Below, piece by piece: positions 6,413-11,571 of a stretch of DNA of 11,571 nt. The stretch lies in assembly GCF_033720595.1 (NCBI RefSeq), contig NZ_JAWWCF010000089.1, forward strand, positions 1 to 11,571, read 5' to 3'. Below the pieces are notes generated by a model. That model worked only from the letters and a program-made list of their open reading frames with translations, was not told the DNA's origin and did no database searches. The position numbers and the translations under genes are program-made. Each line of letters starts with the position of its first letter. Within the stretch, counting starts at the first letter, position 1. The stretch comes from Lishizhenia sp033720595. Lineage in GTDB: Bacteria > Bacteroidota > Bacteroidia > Flavobacteriales_D > Crocinitomicaceae.

Positions 6413-7577
6413 CTCCAGAACCTATTAATTCATCATTTTCATAGAACGCAGCAAACTGACCCGGCGTAATCCCTTTTTGATATTGCTCAAAGTAAATGTA
6501 CATTCCATCTTCTTTCATTACCAATGTAGCGTCCTGAAGCGGTTGTCTATATCTTATTCTCACTTTTAACGTTCTTGTTTCCCCAGGAGTCAAAGAACGA
6601 TTAGGATTAACCCAGTGTACTTCATCTTCTTTAATAAACAAAGCTTTTCTGTTTAATAAAGGATGATCTTCACCTTGTCCAGAGTATACAATATTGTTTT
6701 CTGTATCTATTCCAATTACAAAAGAGGGAAGAGGTCTTCCTCCGATATTCAATCCTTTACGTTGGCCAATCGTGTAAAAATGCGCACCTTGATGTTCAGC
6801 AACTTCTAGGGTTTCTGCGTTGTCTAATACAAATGGCTGTGCCAATTCTACAACGTTTTCAAGAGTGTCTTCAATTGAATTTTGCGTTTGTTTATCAAAG
6901 TGGTTGATATTGACCTCTAGTACCTTACCTTTTTTAGCTTCAAGCTTTTGTTGAAGGAAAGTAGGGAGTGAAATCTTACCAACAAAACATAATCCCTGAC
7001 TATCTTTTTTGTTGGCAGTAACCAATCCGGCTTCTGTAGCAATGCGTCTAACTTCAGATTTTTGTAATTCTCCAATAGGGAAGAGTGCTTTAGATAGTTG
7101 CTCTTGACTCAACTGGCACAAGAAGTACGATTGATCCTTGTTGTTATCTAAACCTGATAGTAAACCAAAGCTTCCGTCTTCGTGTTCAACCTTTCTACAG
7201 TAGTGTCCGGTTGCCACGTAATCTGCACCTAGCTCCATCGCTGCTTTCATAAACACATCAAACTTGATTTCACGGTTGCATAAAACATCTGGGTTGGGAG
7301 TTCTTCCAGCCTCGTATTCCGCAAACATATAATCCACGATGCGTTCTTTGTAGTCTTTGCTTAGGTCTATAACCTGGAAAGGTATTCCCAATTGGTTGGC
7401 GATTAATAAAGCGTCATTACTGTCGTCTATCCACGGACAGTCATCTGATAAGGTAACACTTTCGTCATGCCAGTTTTTCATAAACATACCAATTACTTCA
7501 TATCCTTGCTCTTGAAGTAAATGTGCTGTAACACTACTGTCTACACCACCTGATAAACCTACAACTACTCTTTTCAT
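6399..7577 (-). CDS. mnmA: tRNA-specific 2-thiouridylase MnmA
   Basis: This cytosolic enzyme uses ATP and relayed persulfide sulfur to make 2-thiouridine at wobble U34 of tRNA Lys, Glu and Gln. Its 392 residues show the N-type ATP pyrophosphatase PP-loop SGGVDSS (9-15), the GMFMKNW segment (30-36), catalytic Cys100 in NPDVLCNREIKF, ATGHY (122-126), and the second catalytic Cys197 in DSQGLCFVG. The GQRKGLNIGG segment (271-280) leads into the central and C-terminal beta domains. Compared with E. coli MnmA (368 residues), an extra segment of about 30-35 residues lies at 222-256, before EHQGAHFYTIGQ; such insertions are common in Bacteroidota homologues. An exact -7 box (7582-7589) gives a very short leader. 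The gene converges on the XRE gene and diverges from the secreted-protein gene. No other sulfur-relay gene is adjacent. Confidence 0.96.
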   Translation of the reverse strand: MKRVVVGLSGGVDSSVTAHLLQEQGYEVIGMFMKNWHDESVTLSDDCPWIDDSNDALLIANQLGIPFQVIDLSKDYKERIVDYMFAEYEAGRTPNPDVLCNREIKFDVFMKAAMELGADYVATGHYCRKVEHEDGSFGLLSGLDNNKDQSYFLCQLSQEQLSKALFPIGELQKSEVRRIATEAGLVTANKKDSQGLCFVGKISLPTFLQQKLEAKKGKVLEVNINHFDKQTQNSIEDTLENVVELAQPFVLDNAETLEVAEHQGAHFYTIGQRKGLNIGGRPLPSFVIGIDTENNIVYSGQGEDHPLLNRKALFIKEDEVHWVNPNRSLTPGETRTLKVRIRYRQPLQDATLVMKEDGMYIYFEQYQKGITPGQFAAFYENDELIGSGVILH

Positions 7578-7581
7578 GATG

Positions 7582-7589
7582 CAAAAATA
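7582..7589 (-). promoter_or_regulatory. -7 promoter element for mnmA
   Basis: On the minus strand this is TATTTTTG, an exact TAnnTTTG match that ends 4 bases before the mnmA ATG, implying a nearly leaderless transcript. No clear -33 TTG is present. Confidence 0.5.
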
Positions 7590-7660
7590 GTCAATTTAAC
7601 AGAAGGTTATTGTCCTAAACATATCAATTGGTAAGAGGAGGGGTGATTTGGTGTTAGAGT

Positions 7661-7795
7661 TTACTTTTGTAATTAGATTGAGATGGATGAAGTTACACAT
7701 TTGTAACTCTAAATGTTATTACAAATGTCGATAGGTTTAAACAGACGTGTTACTTCTGTAACATTTGTAGTGTAAACACAATTTAACATTTGTAG
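7661..7795. promoter_or_regulatory. Cluster of TTAC/GTAA palindromes and ACATTTGT repeats upstream of the secreted-protein gene
   Basis: This stretch holds TTAC-TTTT-GTAA (7661-7672), AGTTAC-ACATTT-GTAACT (7691-7708), TGTTAC-TTCT-GTAACA (7748-7763), and the 12-mer TAACATTTGTAG twice (7759-7770 and 7784-7795, 25 bp apart). ACATTTGTAA at 7697-7706 is also repeated inverted at 7719-7728. The density of matching half-sites strongly suggests a multi-site regulator binding region within the 254-bp mnmA/7832 divergent spacer. The downstream gene's own -7 is probably the imperfect TATTTTCG (7820-7827). Which protein binds is not shown by the sequence. Confidence 0.55.
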
Positions 7796-7831
7796 CTTAA
7801 AGCTGTAGAAACAATTGAGTATTTTCGTTGT

Positions 7832-8647
7832 ATGAAAATCTACGCATCAATTCTAATTGGTTTATCTATTGCCTTCTTCGGAACTGCACAAGAAGATACA
7901 GTTGCCTGTGAGCAGGTCTATGTTAAGGGAAAGGTTTACGATACATTACAACCTCAAGGGTTTTATAATATGATGGTCATTAATAAATCTGAAGGTAAAG
8001 GTGTATTTGGTATGCCTAATGGTACTTTTTCTATGTACACCAAAAATGGCGATACCATAGCGTTAACAGTGAAAGAATACTCCAAACACAGCTATATAGT
8101 TGTAGCAGACAGTAATTGTCAATTTATTATTGATTTACCCTTATCACCTAAGGTTCAAGAATTTGATGAAGTTCGTATTTATCCACTTAAATCACTGGAG
8201 GAAATTAAAAAAGAAAGACAAGAGTTAAGTATGCGCGAAACGCGAACGGTAACAGGTATTAATGTTGTACAATCTCCGATCACTGCGCTTTATGAACGAT
8301 TCTCCAAAACGGGTAAAGCCAAGAAAAAAGTGGCAGAACTGGAACATCAAGACAATATCAATGCTATACTTAAGGAATTGTTAAGGTTGTATGTATCTAA
8401 TGATGTTGGAAATTTAAAGGAAGAACATTTCGCTGATTTTGTAGAGTTCTTAAACATTGATGAGAATTTCTTGAGGACCTCTACAGATTATGAGTTAGTT
8501 GTGTTTATTAATGATAAGCTCGAGCATTATAGATATTTCCATCCGGAGTACTTTAATACTGATGAAGAACAGGAAGGTGAAGCTAACCCGTCTCAAGAAA
8601 AGGATGCACAAGGAAGTGAAGATGTTGAAAATCAGGATAAAGAATAA
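7832..8647 (+). CDS. Secreted carboxypeptidase-regulatory-like domain protein
   Basis: This 271-residue protein has a type I signal peptide at 1-20: Lys2, a hydrophobic core, and a likely cut after Thr-Ala-Gln. A beta-sandwich of the carboxypeptidase D regulatory-like type follows at about 29-115: VKGKVYDT, then a Gly/Asn turn MPNGTFSMYTKNGDTI, ending at FDEVRIYP. Residues 120-240 are helical and charged, with the TGINVVQSPITALYERFSKT segment seen in related Bacteroidota proteins. The tail (244-271) is Glu/Asp-rich and probably disordered. It has no lipobox, no TonB-plug domain and no type IX sorting domain, so it is probably periplasmic. Its role is unknown. It is preceded by an unusually repeat-dense promoter region and followed after 17 bases by the UDG-like gene on the same strand. 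Confidence 0.82.
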   Translation: MKIYASILIGLSIAFFGTAQEDTVACEQVYVKGKVYDTLQPQGFYNMMVINKSEGKGVFGMPNGTFSMYTKNGDTIALTVKEYSKHSYIVVADSNCQFIIDLPLSPKVQEFDEVRIYPLKSLEEIKKERQELSMRETRTVTGINVVQSPITALYERFSKTGKAKKKVAELEHQDNINAILKELLRLYVSNDVGNLKEEHFADFVEFLNIDENFLRTSTDYELVVFINDKLEHYRYFHPEYFNTDEEQEGEANPSQEKDAQGSEDVENQDKE

Positions 8648-8651
8648 GGTG

Positions 8652-8663
8652 TTACTTTTGTAA
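8652..8663 (+). promoter_or_regulatory. TTAC-TTTT-GTAA palindrome enclosing a -7 box before the UDG-like gene
   Basis: The palindrome TTACTTTTGTAA is identical to the one at 7661-7672 and contains TACTTTTG (8653-8660), an exact TAnnTTTG -7 box. It ends two bases before the ATG at 8665, so a transcript from it would be leaderless. No well-spaced -33 TTG is seen; the nearest, 8625-8627, is 25 bases away. It lies in the 17-base gap after the previous stop codon. Confidence 0.5.
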
Positions 8664-8664
8664 T

Positions 8665-9225
8665 ATGTTAGTTTTAGAAGATGTTGTAAAATGTAAACTT
8701 TGTAAAGATCGTTTAGAGCCCAATCCTATATTTCAAATTAACGAAAAAGCGAAGGTTCTAATTATTGGTCAAGCACCAGGTTTAAAGGTGCATCAAACAA
8801 AACTTCCTTTCAACGATGCAAGTGGAGATCGTTTGCGGGAATGGATGGGAATAGATAGAACTCTTTTTTATAGTGAACAGGTAGCCATACTTCCTATGGC
8901 TTTGTGTTATCCTGGTAAAGGTAAGAGTGGAGATAATCCGCCACCGAGTATATGTGCAAAGACCCATCACGAAAAATTGTTGTCACTTATGCCCAAAGTG
9001 GAGTTAGTGTTGTTAATTGGTGCTTATGCCCAGAGATACTATTGTAATGATAGCTATAAAAATCTAAGTGAGAGGGTGTTGCATTTTGAAGAGTTTTTAC
9101 CGAGATATTTCGTATTACCCCATCCTTCACCTCGTAATAATATTTGGTTGAAAAAGAATCAATGGTTTCTAGAGCAGGCTATACCTGTACTCAAAGAAAA
9201 GGTCTACTTATTACTAAAGCAATAG
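8665..9225 (+). CDS. Uracil-DNA glycosylase superfamily protein, probably iron-sulfur type
   Basis: This 186-residue cytosolic protein belongs to the UDG superfamily (COG1573-like), whose members excise uracil or other deaminated bases from DNA. Visible features: Cys10-x2-Cys13, motif 1 GQAPG at 35-39, PFNDASGDRLREWMG at 48-62, Cys81 and Cys97 spaced by 15 residues, LLIGAYAQRYY at 116-126, and motif 2 HPSPRN at 153-158. The Cys spacing fits the [4Fe-4S] site of family 4/5 enzymes. Motif 1 has Gln36 where family 4 enzymes have Glu (GEAPG), so substrate range may differ. It is slightly shorter than typical family 4 members. The gene begins 17 bases after the secreted-protein gene, with its own possible promoter in the gap, so coupling with that gene is uncertain. 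Confidence 0.87.
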   Translation: MLVLEDVVKCKLCKDRLEPNPIFQINEKAKVLIIGQAPGLKVHQTKLPFNDASGDRLREWMGIDRTLFYSEQVAILPMALCYPGKGKSGDNPPPSICAKTHHEKLLSLMPKVELVLLIGAYAQRYYCNDSYKNLSERVLHFEEFLPRYFVLPHPSPRNNIWLKKNQWFLEQAIPVLKEKVYLLLKQ

Positions 9226-9241
9226 AAATACTTAGAATAAA

Positions 9242-9272
9242 TTGATTAACGAGGATTAAATCACTATCTTTG
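9242..9272 (+). promoter_or_regulatory. Promoter of the cold-shock domain protein gene
   Basis: TTG (9242-9244), 20 bases, then TATCTTTG (9265-9272) is a complete Bacteroidota -33/-7 pair. Predicted transcription start is near 9277, so the mRNA leader would be about 130 nt, much longer than for other genes here. Confidence 0.7.
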
Positions 9273-9276
9273 TGCC

Positions 9277-9405
9277 TCAATCTTCATAATGTTCTATTCA
9301 GAGCTATTGTAAGCCCTTCGAGATAAATACTCATGTTTCACTCAGGCATTTCGTTTGTTTTCAGCATTATTTCAGTTTGATTATTGTCTAATTTAAAAAT
9401 AGTAA
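9277..9405 (+). promoter_or_regulatory. Long 5' leader of the cold-shock domain gene
   Basis: Roughly 130 nt separates the predicted start site from the coding start. It contains two short upstream ORFs, 9289-9312 (seven codons, MFYSELL) and 9333-9380 (fifteen codons, starting MFHSG), and a small stem GAG-N7-CTC at 9320-9332. No strong terminator-like hairpin is visible. Long leaders of cold-shock genes in other bacteria act as RNA thermosensors; that role here is by analogy only. Confidence 0.45.
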
Positions 9406-9927
9406 ATGGCCAGATCCCAAGAGACTTTTAATAAAAAAGAGAGAGAAAAAAAGAAAAAGAAGAAACGACAAGAGAAATTACTTAAGAAGCAGGAAAGAAG
9501 AGATGACAACAACAAAGGAGTTGCATTTGAAGACATGTTAGCTTATGTTGATGAAAATGGACACTTAGTTGATACACCTGTTGACCCTTCTAAGAAAAAG
9601 AAAATTGACGCAAGTTCGATTGAAATTGGAGTTCCGAAAAGAGAAGAGGAAGAATACGATCCAATTTTTGAAGGGAAATTAGTATACTTTAAAGACGATA
9701 AAGGATACGGATTCATCAAAGATTTAAATTCTGAAGAAAAGTACTTTGTACACATCAATAACTTTATTGATGATATCCAAGAATTGGATAAAGTGAATTT
9801 TGAAATCGAGAAAGGACCACGTGGTTTTAATGCAGTTCGCGTTAAAAAGTGGAAGAAGAAAGAAGAGAAGCCAAAAGAAACACCAGAGGATAAGTCGAAA
9901 GAGACATCGTCTGATGAAGAAGAATAA
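9406..9927 (+). CDS. Cold-shock domain protein with basic N-terminal extension
   Basis: This 173-residue cytoplasmic RNA-binding protein has three parts. Residues 1-35 are an almost pure Lys/Arg/Glu helix (KKEREKKKKKKRQEK). Residues 36-86 are a linker. Residues 88-147 are a cold-shock OB-fold with RNP1 KGYGFI (99-104) and RNP2 YFVHI (113-117). The tail (148-173) goes from Lys-rich to acidic. Classic CspA is about 70 residues, so more than half of this protein is extension; this architecture, beginning MARSQETFNKKERE, is widespread in Bacteroidota. A role as an RNA chaperone or translation regulator is expected from the family. A promoter with a long leader precedes it and an intrinsic terminator follows, so it is monocistronic. 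The RNP aromatic residues are intact, so RNA binding is likely. Confidence 0.93.
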   Translation: MARSQETFNKKEREKKKKKKRQEKLLKKQERRDDNNKGVAFEDMLAYVDENGHLVDTPVDPSKKKKIDASSIEIGVPKREEEEYDPIFEGKLVYFKDDKGYGFIKDLNSEEKYFVHINNFIDDIQELDKVNFEIEKGPRGFNAVRVKKWKKKEEKPKETPEDKSKETSSDEEE

Positions 9928-9931
9928 AAGT

Positions 9932-9960
9932 AAAAGGGAGTTATTAAACTCCCTTTTTTT
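9932..9960. terminator. Terminator between the cold-shock and NDH-2 genes, possibly bidirectional
   Basis: AAAAGGGAGTT (9932-9942), loop ATTA, and AACTCCCTTTT (9947-9957) form an 11-bp perfect stem with a T run to 9960 on the plus strand. On the minus strand the stem is followed by a T-rich stretch as well (CTTTTACTTTTATT), and it lies just past the convergent NDH-2 stop, so it can serve both genes. Confidence 0.88.
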
Positions 9961-9964
9961 ATAC

Positions 9965-11227
9965 CTAATCTTTTCGCTTGTACCTTCTTATGATTAATCC
10001 TAAAGGACGGTCGTAATTGAAATAATTCTGTATCCAGTCTACTAAGGTGACAATCTTGTTTCTAAAGCCAACCAAAGAGAGTAGGTGAATGAGCATCCAT
10101 ACAAACCAAGCAAATGTTCCTTGGAAAGATATGGAGGGTAAATCAACTACTGCCTTTTTTCTACCTATGGTAGCCATAGACCCTTTGTCTTTATACTCGA
10201 ATTTTTTCAACCCTTTTCCCTTTTGTAGGGCGATTAAATTTTTTGCCAATAAAGCACCTTGTTGCATAGAAACGGGAGCAAGCATGGGGAGTCCTCTTGG
10301 ACTATCATCGTTGATGTTTGCAGAAACATCTCCAATGGCATAAATGTTATCATACCCCTGTACTTTGTTGTAGTCATCTACTTTAATACGGTTACCCGGA
10401 GCTACAATGTCTTTACTTAATCCATCGGGAATATTCCCTTTAACTCCGGCTGTCCAAATTACGGTTTCAGTTACAAAGTCATCTTTATCCTGAATTTGTA
10501 GGCGTGCACCGTCATAGTCTTCAACAAGAGTGTTTAATTCTACGACCACATCAAGTTTTTCAAGGTGTTTCTTAGCTGCTTTTGATGCGAGGGGTGACAT
10601 TGCTCCTAATAAGCGATCTGAAGCTTCAAACAAGTGAATCTGCATCTGCGTGAAATCAATGTCAGGATAATCCTTGGGTAAAACCCATTTCTTCATTTCA
10701 GCCAAGGCTCCTGCCATTTCTATACCTGCAGGTCCACCACCAACGATAGCAACATTAATCAGTTCTTGTTGTTCAGTAATGGAACGAGTTAGCATGGCTT
10801 TTTCTAAGTTTTCCATGATAAAACTTCTGATGTCCAAGGCTTCAACTACTGATTTTAAGGAAAGTAATTTACCCTTTTTACTGTCGAAATTGAAGTAATT
10901 CGTAGATGATCCCGTGGCGATTACTAAGTAGTCGTAATGGATTAAACCAACACTTGTCTCAATTTTACTTTGATTGGTAAGGATGTTTTTGACTTCTGCC
11001 ATCCTAAACTTAACATTGGAAATCTTCCTAAAAACGCGTCGTATGGGGTAGGCGATGCTGCCGGGTTCTAACCCACTGGTGGCGACTTGATAGAGAAGGG
11101 GTTGAAAGGTGTGGAAGTTGTTTTTGTCGATGAGCAATACATCAAACTCAGTGTTTTTTAGTGATTTTGCCAGTTGGATACCTCCGAATCCGCCGCCAAT
11201 AATAACCACTCTTTTTCTAGCGTACAT
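9965..11227 (-). CDS. ndh: Type II NADH:quinone oxidoreductase (NDH-2), NAD(P)/FAD-dependent
   Basis: This 420-residue flavoprotein would oxidise NADH and reduce membrane quinone without pumping protons. The FAD-binding Rossmann motif GGGFGG lies at 11-16, and the NADH-binding motif IVGGGPAGIE at 161-170. ATGS (104-107) and YAIGD (296-300) are conserved FAD contacts. LAPVSMQQG (316-324) corresponds to the quinone-site AQxAxQ region, and GSMATIGRKKAV (349-360) is also an NDH-2 signature. The C-terminus (about 370-412) contains aromatic, hydrophobic helices that would attach the enzyme to the inner leaflet of the membrane. Length fits the family (400-450). No Cys-x2-Cys zinc pair is seen. The start at 11227 fits the usual short lead-in to the first Rossmann strand. 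No exact -7 box was found upstream. It is divergent from the carbonic anhydrase gene. Confidence 0.92.
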   Translation of the reverse strand: MYARKRVVIIGGGFGGIQLAKSLKNTEFDVLLIDKNNFHTFQPLLYQVATSGLEPGSIAYPIRRVFRKISNVKFRMAEVKNILTNQSKIETSVGLIHYDYLVIATGSSTNYFNFDSKKGKLLSLKSVVEALDIRSFIMENLEKAMLTRSITEQQELINVAIVGGGPAGIEMAGALAEMKKWVLPKDYPDIDFTQMQIHLFEASDRLLGAMSPLASKAAKKHLEKLDVVVELNTLVEDYDGARLQIQDKDDFVTETVIWTAGVKGNIPDGLSKDIVAPGNRIKVDDYNKVQGYDNIYAIGDVSANINDDSPRGLPMLAPVSMQQGALLAKNLIALQKGKGLKKFEYKDKGSMATIGRKKAVVDLPSISFQGTFAWFVWMLIHLLSLVGFRNKIVTLVDWIQNYFNYDRPLGLIIRRYKRKD

Positions 11228-11287
11228 AATGTTACCTATGTGTTTAATACTAGCAATTAAAATTAAGCAGTTTTATATCATTCAACA

Positions 11288-11321
11288 AGGTTTTGGAGAT
11301 TATTTCTTATCTTCAAAACCT
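11288..11321. repeat. Strong inverted repeat in the ndh/carbonic anhydrase intergenic region
   Basis: AGGTTTTGGAGAT (11288-11300) and ATCTTCAAAACCT (11309-11321) pair over 13 positions with one G-T mismatch (G-U in RNA), around an 8-base loop. No T tract follows on either strand, so a terminator is unlikely. It lies 46 bases before the carbonic anhydrase ATG and 60 bases before the ndh ATG (opposite strands), where it could be an operator or an mRNA leader hairpin. Confidence 0.55.
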
Positions 11322-11367
11322 CAATTGAAACAAGAGTGACGACGGGTTGCATATCTAATTGAAATAC

Positions 11368-11571
11368 ATGGAATTAAAGAAGATTTTTGAGAATAACCAG
11401 AATTGGGTACAAAGCAAATTAGATGTTGATGCTAATTATTTTGAGAATTTATCTAAAGGTCAGTCTCCAGAGGTGTTGTACATCGGTTGTTCCGATAGTC
11501 GTGTTACTGCAGAAGAATTAATGGGTGCTGCGCCCGGAGATGTTTTTGTACACCGTAACATAGCTAACATG
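11368..11571 (+). CDS. can: Beta-carbonic anhydrase (5' part, cut by the window end)
   Basis: The first 68 codons are present. The enzyme hydrates CO2 to bicarbonate in the cytoplasm, supporting carboxylation reactions and pH balance. The beta-class signature is clear: Cys41, Asp43 and Arg45 in YIGCSDSRVTAEEL, where Cys41 is a zinc ligand and Asp43-Arg45 the catalytic dyad, then APGDVFVHRNIAN (55-67). The N-terminus resembles E. coli Can, including NNxxW and the FFE/YFENL segment. The remaining zinc ligands (the H-x2-C motif) lie beyond the window. No exact TAnnTTTG box precedes the start; the closest AT-rich element is TATCTAAT (11352-11359). A strong inverted repeat lies just upstream, between this gene and the divergent ndh. 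Confidence 0.92.
   Translation, partial: MELKKIFENNQNWVQSKLDVDANYFENLSKGQSPEVLYIGCSDSRVTAEELMGAAPGDVFVHRNIANM

Noticed and set aside
7684..7707. Seven-codon ORF in the mnmA/7832 spacer
   Set aside because: It is too short, has no support, and consists mostly of the palindromic repeat sequence.
7697..7795. Possible CRISPR or tandem-repeat array
   Set aside because: Repeats are only 8-12 bases, in mixed orientations and irregularly spaced, with no cas genes; they fit regulator binding sites better.
9800..9997. Plus-strand Lys/Arg-rich frame overlapping the end of the cold-shock gene
   Set aside because: It is a frame-shifted shadow of the Lys/Glu-rich tail that runs through the terminator hairpin.
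11288..11321. Intrinsic terminator
   Set aside because: The stem is good, but neither strand has a following T tract, and it lies between divergent gene starts where no terminator is needed.

Overview
The window is AT-rich chromosomal DNA that looks like a member of the Bacteroidota, probably order Flavobacteriales. Reasons: promoters fit the Bacteroidota pattern (TTTG or TTG near -33, TAnnTTTG near -7); start codons lack Shine-Dalgarno sequences; and several products are typical of that phylum (a secreted carboxypeptidase-regulatory-like domain protein, a cold-shock domain protein with a basic N-terminal extension, and a DUF3820 protein). No rRNA, tRNA, insertion sequence, phage structural gene or CRISPR array was seen.

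Layout. Positions 1-212 (minus) hold the 5' part of a secreted ChaN-like haem-binding family gene. Positions 363-3749 (plus) look like an operon: ettA (ABC-F translation factor), pepD (M20C Xaa-His dipeptidase) and a DUF3820 gene that starts inside the pepD stop codon; it closes with a strong intrinsic terminator. A 358-residue protein of unknown family follows on the minus strand (3770-4846), with paired inverted repeats in its promoter. Two small orphan ORFs (5001-5405 and 5544-5741) follow. An XRE-type regulator (6005-6412) converges on and overlaps mnmA (6399-7577, minus), the tRNA 2-thiouridylase. Next come a secreted carboxypeptidase-regulatory-like protein (7832-8647) and a uracil-DNA glycosylase superfamily protein (8665-9225). 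A cold-shock domain protein (9406-9927) follows a leader of about 130 nt. A type II NADH dehydrogenase (9965-11227, minus) is divergent from a beta-carbonic anhydrase cut by the window end (11368-11571).

Most genes are housekeeping: translation (ettA, mnmA, cold-shock protein), peptide turnover (pepD), DNA repair (UDG-like), respiration (NDH-2) and CO2 hydration. The most unusual content is regulatory. First, the palindrome TTAC-N4-GTAA occurs four times exactly, plus variants, only in the intergenic regions around the XRE gene, the secreted-protein gene and the UDG-like gene. Several copies contain a TAnnTTTG -7 box, which suggests a small local regulon that may be controlled by the XRE protein. 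Second, inverted repeats ATTAAG-N4-CTTAAT, centred 31 bp apart, surround the promoter of the unknown 358-residue protein, whose C-terminus may be DNA-binding; this would fit autoregulation. Both regulatory models are inference from sequence pattern.
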